DNA of 64,000 bases, taken from Rhynochetos jubatus (lineage: Eukaryota > Chordata > Aves > Eurypygiformes > Rhynochetidae). The translations under genes and the position numbers were made by a program. The notes under the pieces were generated by a model. That model was not told the DNA's origin. It was given only the letters and a program-made list of their open reading frames with translations, and did no database searches. The stretch lies in assembly GCA_027574665.1 (NCBI GenBank), contig CM050657.1, positions 19,579,700-19,643,699 of the forward strand. The letters are read 5' to 3'. Shown here piece by piece: positions 48,201-61,600 of the stretch (the stretch's first letter is position 1; each line of letters starts with the position of its first letter).

Positions 48201-51200
48201 TGGTGTGCAGCTGCCTGTATTGTGATGAAGTCTGGAGGGTTATGCTTGTAAATTGTGACCTTAATGCTCTGATTTCATCTAGGAGCATGTGAAAAAGTAC
48301 CGTACAGGAGTTTTCACAAGTTGAGAAAGGGCTGCAGGGTATCCCTGGCTTGTCCAGACATCCGCGTTGCTTGTAAGGTGCTGGAGATCTGGGTGTGGGT
48401 AGGGAGTGGAGCGAGGAGGTGGCTGAGGTTTGAGCCACCTCATTTGATGGCCTGGGCATCAACTGTCACTGCCTGCCATAGCATACCTCTGTGCTGGCTT
48501 GATGGGGGCATGGTTCTCCCCCTCTGAGAAAAGAGGAAAAAAGGAATGTATCCAAGGCACCTGTGTTGTTCCAAGGAAGCTGTCAGTGTTGCCAATGTGT
48601 GTAAATGAGCTATTTTGCATGAATTTGCATGTGTTTAGATGCATTTAAGCAAGAAACTGTGGCGGGTGCTATTCTGTTTCTGCAAGTCACTTGTCTGTAA
48701 TGAGCAATTTTGCGTGGGGTTTGCCTGGGTCTGATCTTAGTTCAGCAGTTGCTGATCGGAAACCTTAGCCATCATTCTGGAGTGATTTGTGAAATCAGAA
48801 CTGGCCTTCTGTAATTACTTCCTCATCCTTAATTCTGGTAAAGAATCAAGCGCTTTGAGGTATAGAAAAATGAACTTTTCAGGAACTTGAGTGCTCCGAG
48901 CCCTGTATGCTCTTATGATCCCGTGGAGGGTCATGTGGAGGTCTCCTTGGGAGAGGCTGATCCGCAAAGCCACCTGACGCCCTCGGTAAGGTCTTGGGGA
49001 CGTCACCTCTGCCCTCAGAGCTCGGCTCGGAGCTTCTCTCACAGTTACCTCTGGGACTTCTCCAAGCTGCTTACTTCTTGTAAACTAGAAGTTCTCAAAT
49101 ACTTGTTTTAGCTGGCCAGGAAGAAGGAAAATGTAGTTCTTGGGAAGTCTTAATATTATCCTAGATGAACGGATGAAGCTGTTGGTGAGCTGGTAGGTGG
49201 GTGCGGAAGGGAGTCGAGGCCTGATGTCTGCCCACGTCGGTGCTGGCCGTGGCTGAGGATAAGCAGCTCTGCTGTTGGAAATGCAGAACAGGAGCAGGTG
49301 TGCTGCTGTCTCCTCTGGCACGTGCCGTTGCCAGCTCTTTGGGCACGATGCCTTGTCGTAGGATGGGAATGTGGTGCTGGGTGTCCTGGCTTGGTGGTGG
49401 GAGCTGAGGCCATTGCGCACTGGCGCTTTAGGGGTAGACTACGGAATGGATGTCAGCCAAGGATGGAGACATCACATTCTTGGGGAGTTTATTAGCCAGA
49501 ACATGCGAAGCTTCTTTAACACAATTGCTTGGAAAAAAAATATCATCAGGGCTCTTCATTTTAGAAATGTGCTAAATCTAGATTTACGGGCAGGAATATG
49601 GGAGCATTTTGGGGCAGTGCCAGTGGCTGCACCATATCATGAGGCTTTGCACTGGTAGCCCCAGCTCTGGGCAGGGACAGTGGGTGACAGTGGTCTGAGT
49701 GGTGCAGGGGTCCCTTTGGGACGGGGAGGCAGTGGGGGTGCTGGCCAAGAAGCCGCAACATACCCTTGCTGGGACGGCTGGAGGTGTGTGATGTCCCCAG
49801 GGTGCCGCAGCTCCTGCCGCTCCCACAGACTTGATGTTCATCCCGTGCCTTGGGTTCACCAAAGTACGTCCCTAGCACACCTCGTGCGCAGTGAGCAAAC
49901 AGCTTCCAGAGGTTAATGTTCAGTGTGCACAGTGGCAGGGTTCATTCACGGCACCAGGAAACATCAGCATGGAACAGCACCACGCAATCACCTGCACGGA
50001 CCCGGGGCTGCCCAGGTGGGTTCTGCATGTGGGTCCCAGCTGCGCACCCTGCACTTGGGGCTTTCTGTAAGAGGGACAAACGCAGCAACAAAACTTAGGT
50101 TGGTGGGCACGCTGTAGGGGTTGTCGTCGAAGCTGGTGGTGCCCCAGGGAAGCTGTCACGGGAGTTTGTGCCTTGGACCCCTGCGCTGGGCAGGGAAGGG
50201 AGCTGGACTTGGCTGCTGCTCACACGGGAGCACTCAGTCCCACACTGGTGCTGCCTTCCTGCTCCATCGTGCCCTTCTGCTCATGCCAACTCTTTTATTT
50301 TTCCAATGAACATTATTTGAAGAATTCCATTAAAACAAAATCGAAACAATTGAAATGGCATTTTATTTAAGCAAAATAAGTAAAAATACATGGTCTCAAT
50401 CTGCTACTCCTTGTTGCTGTGGTACCCACAGAAATTACTCATTTATTTGAGCAAGTCACGTAAAGGGTCAACAAAAAGTTGGCACCTCCGTGTGCTTTTA
50501 ACAGCAGGAGGAGAAAAGAAAAATCATGTTCCCACTTAATGGAAACTTGGCAAGAAGCAGCAGGGTCGCAGCTGGAGCGAGGATGGTGACCTCCTGACCC
50601 ATACCTGTGCTCTCTGCCTTGACGTGGAGCAGCAAGCGCTGGGGGCAAGTGCCGGTGCAGGGAGATGAGAGCAGGCAGGGCTGGGGAGAGGTGGCTGAGA
50701 GATCCTGTTGCAGTTGCCCAAATCCCTCCTGGAGCATGGGCTGCAGTGCTTTCCCTGGGTTTAGCCTGGCTGGCAGGAGTTATGTGGAGGTCTGGAAGTG
50801 TTTGCACTTATCAGCTGCCCCTGAGCCTGCTGTGGCATGGAGGGGCGGGCTGCCTTCCAGCATGCCTGCTTGGCTTCCCGCTGCCCAGATTCCCTGCGGA
50901 AATGCAGCTTGGCAGGTGGCAGTCGCTGGAGCAGACGTGGCACCCGGAGATACCAGAATAGTGTTGAGTGATGTACAGGACATCAGCCCTGTAGACATCT
51001 ATACGTTTAGGTCATGAAAATATGTCCTGTATTCATATGATGTATTCAGCTATATATAAGACCGTCGGGAATGGTTCCATCCCGCGGACACTGTGGTGGT
51101 CCTTGTCACCTCTGATCGTTGTGGAGGTGGTTGCTCCAGGAGACCTCCGCATTACGCTGTTGCCCTGGCAAGCTGCTCGGTTTTAGGATTTTGTGTAAAG

Positions 51201-54200
51201 CTTTTCTGGCCAAGCTCTGTGTGTCTGCCAGCACGCTGAAGTGCAGCTTCTTCGACCTTCCTACTGTTTGTGCTCTTTGAAGCAGGTACTCTTTCCAGCC
51301 CCTCTTTTCCCTCGCCTCAGGACTCCCTTTGCCACGCTCTGTTGCAGCGTCTGGCGATGCTGAGGTGGTGCTGATATCCAAGGTGTCAACCGTCTCCCTT
51401 CATCCTCCGCAACTGCAGTGCTAGCGGATCTCTGGGGATGGATAGCCATGTGCTGGAGGCTCCGGGCATCCCCTGTCCTGGCTTTCAGCGGTGTTACACG
51501 CAGTGCTCCTGGGTTGAGGGGTTGTGACCACATCAGAGAGCGGAGGGCTGACAGTGATGCAGTGGTTGGGCACAGCTCCCGGAGGATGCAGGGCACGAGG
51601 TGCCAGCACTGTACTTAAGCACTCTCGTCTGTGCCCAAGGAATCCAAAACATGGTGATGAATATGTACGTGAAGGGCTGGCATTAATCGCTGATAAATAC
51701 CGCACGATTGGCTTTCTGGGGGCGACTGCGCTTCCCGGGGCAGCCCTGTGAGCAGGGGCCGTGCCCTGGCTGTGCTGCTGGGCAGGGAGGAGCAGGATCC
51801 CCGTGCCAGTGGGAACGGGAGCCAGAACTCCTAGCACATGGATGTGAGATCAGCAGCCGCCGCTCAAATGTGGATGTTTATATATTTCCCTTCGTGTACC
51901 TGTTCCGTAAAGCAAATTAAATGAGTCCTTGGGAAGGGCCTGACGCATAGGCTGGTCCTGGGTGTGGGGAAAAATGCAGCACAGAGGGGTTTTCTGACTG
52001 CAGCAGTGGGTTAGTCACCGTGTAATGACAGCGCTGCCCGCCGTGGTGACTGGTGCCTTAACCTCATCGTTTCCCTTGACCTGCCTGCTGCTTCTGTCGG
52101 CCTTTCTTCTGCCTGAACGCAGGGCAAGTCTTGAAGCATCTCGTCCCCTGTTGCAAACGGACCGCGTGGATGCCCGTAAATTAGCTTTTCTTCTGGGCAG
52201 GGTCGTGGCTTGGCTGTAAGCCTTGCTTGGAGACAACTATGGAAATCAATAAAGCAGAACCAGGGAACTGTGCTGCAGTTGTTAAAGCAGTGAGCACTAA
52301 TTGGATCCTGCTTTTAGAGGTATTAGTATTAAATGTAGGAACTCTGTGAGAATAATTGTTTTGGAAACAGTGTTTTAAAGTATTTTGATTTTATCAGGAC
52401 TGGGCCAAAGATAAGAAATTTGGGTCAGGACCATGTCTGAATATGGTTTTTGTTGATTTGGATTTGTATTTTGGTTCTTCTCCACCTCCAGATCTTTCCA
52501 GGATGGGACCAATGCTTTGGTTCTTATTGAAGGGCTGTTTCTTGTGCATTAAGAAACAAACCCTAATCCTTTTGCACTGTGCCTGTAGTATGAGCACCCG
52601 GAAAGGTACATTTTCAGGAGGCGTCTCCATCTGCCGTGTTGGCCACTTGCTCATCTGGCTAAATGGCTTCCGTGTCCTGAACTGGAAGGCTGGGTTCAGT
52701 CATTGCGGAGCACTTTTGAATCCCTCTATCCCTTAATTTCATACTTGGGGAATGTAACACTCTACTTACAAGAGCCCTTGGATTTTGCTTAAGTAGTGGG
52801 AAGGGGCATACTGAAAAACAAAATCCGTGTGCATCTCTTCTGCTTTGTGATGGGTATGTGGTTTTCCTGGGCTGGAAAAGCAGGACCCTCTTTGCAGGTG
52901 CTGGCAGGGACCCCGAGCCCGGGGGACATTTCCTGGCTGCTCGGTGGAGGTCTGGCACCTGCCAAGGACTGTGGAAGGTGGGTCTGCCAGGGCATAAATC
53001 TGGGGCTGGTGACAAACCTGGCTCCTCCTGGGGAATGCAAATAACTCCTCAAAAAGGGCTCTTGTCAGCCGGGTGTATTTCTACATGAAGGAGTGGTCCA
53101 AAGCTAATTTTAAGTTTAAAATGTGATGAATTGGGAAATATTTACGTGGCAAAGACTCATCACCAGCAGGCGAGGCAAATGGCTGTTGAGGGCATCGTGT
53201 GTAGGATTTCCTTGGCATCTCGTCTTGGCCTTCAGTGCCTGTATGGCACTCAGGCTCCTGGCAGAGGCAGGAGGAGAGAAGAAACTCATGGCTCAAGTCA
53301 TTTGGGGTTTGGTTTGGTTTTTCTTTTTAATATCCCCATCTCCTCACTCTGTTCCAGCCCGAGGCTGGCTGCTGTGCTCCGTGCAGCCACGGTGGCTCGC
53401 GTGGGTCCCACCACCGGTGCTGCCCGGGGACACCGCCAAGCATGGGAACAGAGGTCGTTTGTCACAGCCTTTGCCAAAAGGTCACGGTACTGGGAGAGAT
53501 GTCATGAGAACTGGAACGAGGGCAATTTTCAAGGATTATAGTGTTTCTCACCATAGGGATGGGAGTTGATGTAGAGCATTAATCCCTGGGAGGCATTAGC
53601 AGGAAATGCCTGTTTTTACTGGATGTATTTTCTCTTCCCTCCTCCCCTCTTTCCCAAATGAAGGCTTTCTCGGTTTCATACCTTTGCGTGGTGCTTGTCA
53701 GCATCATAACCTCGTTAAGGAGCAGCAACTATCCGAGCTTGTTGCGATCTGCCACAGTACATGTAAAAGAATAAACTTGAGCTGACCAAATTTTAAGTAG
53801 TCTGTGCTATGACCAGCTGCATACATTTTCCCATCAGGACTTGAATGACTTCGAAACACAGAACTGTTCATGAATATTTACTAAAATACGCGTTTTCTGC
53901 CTTCCAGTTCCCATGCCTTTAAAGCCGTGCTTTTGTTGTGCTATGAAACAAGGAGAAAACCAGTTTCTTTAGTGAGGGCTGAGTTGGTTACATGATCCCC
54001 TAAATAATAACTTGGGGTTAAGGCATAAGCAAAATGGCAAATAGCAGAACATAGATACTGGGCTTGCAGAGTTGCAGGATTGAGCTGGGGATTTGCAATA
54101 CATTCACTAATGCTCAGGAGTTAATGTAGTTGATTTTTAGCATCATTTTTCCTGCAGTTGAAACCTTGATTCTGGGTGCAGTCACCATTTCCAGTGTATG

Positions 54201-57200
54201 TCTTGTTCAGGAGTGCCCGCGGTGCCCGTGGGCTGTGGGGACTGCCAGGCAAAGGACGGCAGAGAGCTTAAGTTGTGCTTGGAAGAGGAAATGATTAATC
54301 TAAAAATTGGGTTGGACAAAGGAGGTGGCAGCAGGGTTTGGGAAGGGGTCTAGTATGCTTTTCCATTTTTCTCAATTTTTTTTTTTTTACTGTTTCCCTT
54401 TTTCCTTTCCAAAATTTTCCTTTACTGCTGACTTTTTTAATAGGTTTTTCCTCCTTGCTGCTTTTGCCCAGGCAGACTTTGAGCCGGATGAAGCCAGAGC
54501 GGCACCTTCCCTCCGTTAATAGGCAGGTTGTCGTGCCAGCGCTTGCCTGTCCCGGCGGCAGGCTTGGGTACGTGGGGGTCTCTGGAGGGAGCTGGGGTGG
54601 CTGCTCCTTCAGCCTGCCTTTGCAGACATCCAGCCCTGGGCCCTCTGCAAACCCTCCTCGGACAGCCCTGTCCCTTTGCCATTAGACAGGCAAAGTCTCC
54701 GCTTTAAACCTGCAATTCAGAGCAATTATCTCTTGTCCGTCCTGCTCGCATCAGAATTCCACACACACGCAGGCTCCTCTCATTTTTTTATCTGCGTCTC
54801 CTCCAAGTCCTGACCCTGTTCTCATGGGTCAAGGGCTTTATATCAGACTCCTCCCGTCTGCTAAACCCTATATTCCTTTTTGGCTTGCGGACAGTAGCCC
54901 TGTTTGTGCATCTTGGCACAGTTTCTGCCTTTGTTTGGATCGCCGGTTCTTGACTCACTGAAACCCTGGTCTTTCTTTTTGGGTTTGTTTTTCTTTGTTT
55001 CTTTTTCTTTTTTCTTTAACAAACTGCTGCTTATTTTCTATTGTGGATGGCAGCAGCCAAATACTTAAACGTAGCACTTGTTTGCAATAAATTTTATCTT
55101 ATGATTTCCACCCTCCTGCAATTTGCCAGTATCGTTTCAGTTCCCTCTCTGTCCTTCACGTAATTGCAGCCTCCAGAGCTGACGATATCAGCACGTTCTA
55201 CAAGCCTGTTCCCTAGTCCATCATTAGGGCAAGCAGTGAGTGGCACTGGATGGATACTTCTTGATGCCGCTCATCTGTTTCGCAGTTGAACCCTGGATAA
55301 CCGTGCTTGGTGCCTGCTTGCACCCAGCCTGTTGCAGATTAACCCAGGCGCATTCCTCAGCTTGCCTATGGGAATGCAGACAGCCTCCGCGTGGAAGCTC
55401 TGGCCAAGAAGGGAAATAGCTCTTGCTGAGCATAGCCATATAAAGCAGTTCACAGCAGCTTTGCGGGACGTGGAAGGTCCCAGCTGCCCACCCCGTGCCG
55501 GCGCTGGGTTTGCCCCGTGCCCTCCGTCTCTGCAGCAGCTGGCTGTGATGGGGATCTCAGCCTGGGTTTGTAGGACTTCTGGCTGGCCAGGTCACGTTTT
55601 CCCTCTCAAGCCCATGATCTGGGTCTAATCTCAAAGGGGGAGTCTTGCTGCTGGGACAGACTCGGATCCAGCTGGGTTTGGACTCTGGTCCGTGCCAGCT
55701 GGGAAAACAGCTTTAGCTTTAAAACAAAAAACTTAAAAAAAATCCTGAGTTATGCAGCCCTGCTGTGGTTCTTAGCAAATAACAGTTGCATATGCTCGTT
55801 AATTGTTTATCCATTAACTGACTGCGTCAATTAATCAGACAAGAGGAGCTCAGCTGTACCTGGCACGGCGGGGAGAGGAGGAGGAGGGAGGATGCACATC
55901 CTTTCCGTGTTGGCTCCTGTCCGCGTGCTCTTCCTCCAGCCCTGCTGATGTGGTATTTGTCTGCTGGTTTCCTTCAAGCGTAATTGCTGGCACGGCACAT
56001 ACAAACCATGTTTGGGCTTGCCTTCTCTTTGACCCTGCAAACTTCTTCTGGAAAGTTCATTAAGTTTCCATGAAGCAGGAGCATCACTTCAAATTACAAA
56101 AACCCTAACTGTGTTTTGTTTATAAATGTGAATACAGACAGAAGAAATACAAAGCAAGATGCTGCTTTATTTCCAGCTAGAGAGGGCCAAAACCCATTCT
56201 TTGCATGGAGTGCCGAGTGGGAAATAAAATAGGATTTTATTGTACGTGTCGGTACGTAATGTAGTGGAATGACCTCACTGGTGAAAGGAAATAAAATTGA
56301 ACCTTATGCTCTGTGAGTGATTGAAGTTCTCCGCAGTGTACTGTTAGTAACAGGTAGAGTGTAAAGCTGCTGACATGGAGAACTGGCTTTCCATCGAGCA
56401 GCCGTGAAGGGGGTGTGGGGTAGTGCTGATGCTGAATTCCCGCTGCAGGGAGGCTGTGCAGACTAGGTAGGGCCGTGGGTAACACCAATGGCTCGATCGT
56501 CCCACGTCTCAGTGTATCACCATCTGCGAGATGCGGACGCAATGAATGCAAATTCCCTTTATGCCTTCCCTGGACAGAAGGGGAACGAGGTACCCGGAAG
56601 TGTTTGTGTGTGAGTTATTCAGGTGATCTCTTGGGGGGACTTGCCAGTCCAGCGAGCCCCCAGACTGTCCCTAAAGCCTTGGGTGCTGTGATGGCACAGC
56701 CACCAGCACTCTTGGAGCCCTCGTTCCCAAGACGAAGCTGTTGATTCTGCATTTACTTTGGTTTAAGAGAAGAGATTGACCCAGTTTTTCTTGATTCATG
56801 TCTGTGCAAATGGATTTTTTTTTTTCCTGAAGGCAGCTGATTTTTAACATGTTTTCAGGCTTACATGATATCAGCCTTATGCAGTAATAAAATTATGTAC
56901 TTGTTTCAAGAGGAAACGATAATAAAGAATGTTCTTTCAAAAGCAGCTAAACACATGAATTATTAAAATGTTAAATTATTTCCAAATTACGGCATATCCA
57001 GCCCTTTCTGTCGTGTTCACTCCAGAATAATTGCACAGTGTTCTTTGCAGAATTTAACACCAGAAATGTTGCACTTTTTTTTCTCTTTTTTAAAATCATT
57101 CTTTCTCACGATGTAAGCGCTTCCACGAGTATAAATGGGCATCCTTGTATTGGCTCCTGTGCAACGTTGCAGTTCGTCCCGTCCGTATTTTTTCAGCGTA

Positions 57201-58498
57201 GCTGTCGCGCTGTGGCGTTTATTGCAGAGCAGAGATTGAATGGCCCACTTATCACGGAGATGCCCAGGAGCTGGAGTTTGGCTGTGTGCAGGGACCAGCA
57301 CCCCCCGACGAGTTGCGGAGCCTGGAGAAGGAGGAAGAAGCTTTGCCAATACTCGCAAGCGCTGCGAGCTTGCGCCAGTGCTAGTGGACACGCCTCACAT
57401 CTTGAATTATTTTTTTTTACCCCCTATTTTTTTTTTCTTTTCTTCTTCCTTCCCTGCTTTTGTCCTGACTCAGGCTTCTGGCGTGGGTAGGTGGGGATAA
57501 AAGTGGGAAGTGCTGTAGTCATCAGTGCCCAAACATCTCCAAGTGCCACGGCCTGAGCAGTGGAGAGCCCTCCCTGGGCTGGGTGCCTGCTGTTCCTGGT
57601 GCAGTGGGGTGGTGGGCTGGTCCCCTGCAGCCCCCAGGGCCGTGTACTGGGTGCGAGCTCACCAGAGAGCTGTTGGAGGGGTGAGCACAAGGACGAGCTG
57701 CAGCGTCAACCTTTGCGCTCCCAGGCTTTCTGTGGGTATCGGGGTGCCCCCCCACGCTGGTCCACTCTGTCCGTGGGAGCCCTCGCAGCTGTGACTTTCG
57801 AGCTTGCTGAGAGATGGAGCCGTGGGAGAGCACAGGACACGCAGATGCCACAGGCGATTGCGTAAGGTGCGTAGAAAGAGAGGAAATGTTCATAATGCAA
57901 GGATTTTGTGTCACTGGTTCAATCAAAGGAAGAACGCTTAACAAAGACGCCTACTGATTTTCTGAGTGAGCTTTTCTCTGTGCAGCCAAAGCTGGGAAAT
58001 GCAGTGTTGTGTGAATTAGGTCTGGGATTTGGCCGGGTGTTGATATGGTTTGTGCTCTTTCTGGTGCGTAGCTGTTATTACAGAGATAGCTGAGATGGTC
58101 AGGTGAGTTGATAAAGCTTCCTTGCTTTCCCTTTGAGATCAATATGTGAAAGTAGTCCTAAGCCACAGCCAACCCCCTGCGGGTTTCTGTAGCTGGAATG
58201 TGAAATATTATGTATTTTCCATTTTAAAGTACAACCAGAGTGTATGCATCCGGTGGTCACTGTCACTGGGGGAAATTCTCTGTTGCAGCCTCAAGCTACC
58301 TTTGATTTTTCACTGCTCTGGGTAGTGCTTTACTGTAGCTGCAGGGCTGGGTGTTTGCGTTGGGTGTGTAGGATGGAGATAGTTGGGATGAACGTGAGTA
58401 AGGAGGGAAGACGTGGCCACACGCTGCTGGAGGTTTCCCTCAGCCTCAGTGTGATAAGGGGTGATGACAGCCCTGTGCTCCTTCCTCCTCCTCCTCAG

Positions 58499-58684
58499 CC
58501 CCCAGTGGCTTCAGCACGTGGTTCCCTGAGATGTCACTGAGAGCCGAAAGCAATGCAGCTACGTCAGCGCTGAAGAAGATCGCTGCAGACATGAGCAACA
58601 TCATCGAGAGCCTGGACACTAGGGAGCTCCACTTCGATGGGGAGGAGGTCGACGCAGAGGTGCTAAATGATCCAAAATGCACTG
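58499..58684 (+). CDS. PLD1: PLD1 first coding exon (coding from ATG 58,531)
   Basis: A classic acceptor (CTCCTTCCTCCTCCTCCTCAG, AG at 58,497-58,498) leads to a 32-base 5'UTR and the ATG at 58,531, with G at -3. The 154 coding bases give residues 1-51 plus one base of codon 52, ending at a consensus donor (CTG followed by GTGAGT). The peptide contains [20 protein letters not shown] and the acidic [10 protein letters not shown] segment, which match the conserved N-terminus of vertebrate PLD1. PLD2 diverges here. This region precedes the PX domain. The start is preferred because it reproduces the MSL- N-terminus of PLD1 and no in-frame ATG precedes it in the exon. Confidence 0.93.
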
Positions 58685-61600
58685 GTGAGTTAACATGTTC
58701 ACCAGTTATGTTCTGGTCCCGTCTGGGTTTAATACCTGATAATCTGGAGGGTACAACCTCAGCGGTTTTACCAAAATCAGCTGTTGGCCCTATTTTAGGA
58801 CCAGGAGGCATTACACTTTGCACTTGAGCTCTGCAAGTCAAGTCCCTTCCATGGAAGCTTGTCTTTAAGCCCTCTTAAGTAAAACCTGGTATATTTTAGT
58901 GGAATTAACGCTGCTGTGCAAATGCTGCCATGTTCAAGTACTGCAGCTATCTCCTGGCTTTCATGCCCTCGTTGAACGTTACAAGATTGTTGAGCTAACC
59001 AGGTTTGTGGTCCTTCCAGTGTGCATTCCCTTCTCTGCCATCTACCACACCCGTGGGTTCAAAGAGCCGGGCGTACAGGCGTACCTCACGGGATGTCCTG
59101 TTCGAGTGCGTGTGTTGGAAGTTGAACGCTTTACTTCAACGAAGAAGGTCAGAACTTCCAGAAATTTCATTTAATTTCCATGCAACTGTGTTAAAATGCT
59201 GTTTGTGGCTTAATTTTGTGTGTGCTTGTTCATGAGCTGAGCTCTTGGGGTGGTGTTCTCCTGCGCAGGTACCAAGCCCAAACGTCTACACCATCGAGCT
59301 GACCCATGGAGAGTTCACATGGCAGGTGAAAAGGAAGTTCAAGCACTTCCAGGAGTTTCACAGGGAGCTGCTGAGGTACAAAGCCTTCGTGCGCATCCCT
59401 ATCCCTACCAGGAGGTGAGTGTGCAGCCCTGTGGATGCGGTGGGTTTTGGGAAGACACAATATTCTCTTTTAATAGTTTGTTGGTGTGGATTCACCGATC
59501 CCATTTCCCTGCTGTAAGGGAGGAGACTGTAGTTTAATCTCTACGTGTTTAGCAGCTGTAGCCTAAGTGGTGCAAGCATCTCCCTGCTGACTCAGAAAGC
59601 ATGTTGGGTCCCAGGATATCAGCTTTTGAGCTGCATTTGCCTTGGAATTGGGGAAGGGTTATGCTAACACTAGTGGAAATTGTTGGTGATGTCACTTCCT
59701 GCCAGTGTGGGCTGCCTGCGGAGGTATGGGTAGTGCCGGCATGGGTGATCAGCCCTGCCTGGGCTGGCCTGGGTGCTCAGGGTGGCTAGAAGCATAAGGG
59801 GAAAGAGAAATGGGCAAAGAAGTGGTGTCGGTTGGCAAGTGCCTCCTGATGTGGAGAAATGTGGGGAGATGATATTAGGAAAGGTGAAATTATGAAGGGG
59901 TAAGGGTTGGGGGAACATAATGCCCTAAAAGTAGGGTATGGATTCCCTTTCCTTAAAAGGACAAAAGGGGACCCTGAAAAATCAAACTTTGTGTTGTATT
60001 TTTGTTTGTGAGCCAGTTGGAGCACTGACTTCTTAAATGAATCTACACTTGCTTTTTTTCCTGCCCACCCAACTCTCGGTTTTTCAGAGTTTGGATGGGA
60101 AGAATAAAAGCATTGCAGAAGAAGGGTTACGTGTCGAGGCACACACGCACTCACAGCACTTAGGCTTGACGTTGGGGTTTGTTTCTCCTTTCAGTCACAC
60201 AGTGAGAAGACAGTCCATCAAAAGGGGAGAACCGAGGCAGATGCCAAGTCTGCCGCACACCGCGGAGAGCACGGTGCGGGAAGAGCACTTCTCTAGCAGG
60301 AGGGTAAGTGCCCGGCTCGGTCTGCGGGAATGGAGGGATGCTCGGGCGGCTTCTGAGGTGTAGAGATGCCAGGCAGGTTGCTTGAAAAGCCACATGCTAT
60401 CAAAGCCCTTGTTTTATTACCGTAAAGTCTTTTGCTTGACATAATTAGGCTTTGACAAGTCCAGCTTTAACACCAAATTCTCCTCCATGCGAAGAGGATG
60501 TTGCTGCTCACAGGGTTCATGTGGGTGAAGTTTTTCCCCTGCAGTAGAGGTAAACCATGATGCCCAGGGTGGCAGTTCCCCTCCTCCCACCCGCTCCAAT
60601 GTAAAGATAGAAGAGGCAGTTCGCAGAGTCTAGTTGGGTGATGGAGGCAGTCCCGTGGCTATCAAAATCGGAGAGATTTCAGTCCTGTCCTCCTCTGAAA
60701 GAGGAGATGACAGGCTCTCGCTGAAATGGGTAATTTTAGCCGAGGCACACGTGTTCCGTGTAACTTCATCAGATGTTAACAGATGGGCCCTTCTACGAAG
60801 AGGGTGGATGCCTTCCTACCTCTTCACTGCAGCTTCACTGATGCAAAAAAAAGCCTGTTAATGTTAAAAAACATTAATGTTTAAAACATTAATGTTAACA
60901 ACAGAAGGTTGTGTCTCATGGCTGAGCAGTGCAGCTAACCCTCCCTGCTGTGCATGGTTTCGCTGTTGGGCGGGAAGTTTCAGCAAAGGGGTGTTGGTTT
61001 AAAAGAGAAAGAAAATATGTTTTCTAGATCCCCTTTTTTTCCCCGCCTTGGTTTCCTTGTGGGAATCCTACAGCTTTCACCAGGGATGTATACCCCACTG
61101 CCCAGCTGGGTAGCTCAGTGCTGAGATGCTAACGCTGAAAAAGACAAAGGTTCCGATGACATTTGTCTCTTTCTGGTTCATTTTGTGTTTCCCATGCCCA
61201 AACAGCTTAATCTCTTCTTTGCCCAGTTACCCTGATGGGAAAAAATCCTCTCTCTCGTAATGTTTTCTTTTCTACCCCCCACTCCTGTCCGGGGAGGCTG
61301 GGCTCTCCAGCGACTGGTGGCCTGGCCACTGCCCTCTCCATCACTATGAGACAGGGCAGCACAGTCACTGTGCTCCTCACTCCATGAACCCGGCATTTGG
61401 ATTAAATAGGCTTTCTCAGTTTTGTCTGGGCCTGTGTTTTCTCACAAAGCTAATCTTTGGGGGTCAGAAACAGCAGGCACTGATTTTGTATATAAAATTG
61501 TTTCAAAACGTGGGTTCAGTCAAGAAAGTTGACCTCTAAAAGGACAGTGCCAAGCAACAGGTCTGCTGGTGGAAGGTACAAACATGGATCTGTGAGCAGT

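Larger units (their letters stand above)
41621..58498 (+). other. PLD1: PLD1 intron 1 (inferred)
   Basis: Inferred intron between the CpG-island exon and the first coding exon, whose acceptor AG is at 58,497-58,498. I find no other coding exon. The longest open frame of the window (44,499-45,212, plus) lies here and is not credible as a gene. Most of the interval is unremarkable mixed sequence. AT-rich blocks at about 50,290-50,400 and 56,760-57,060 might be regulatory. No CR1 copy was recognised in this intron. Confidence 0.55.
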
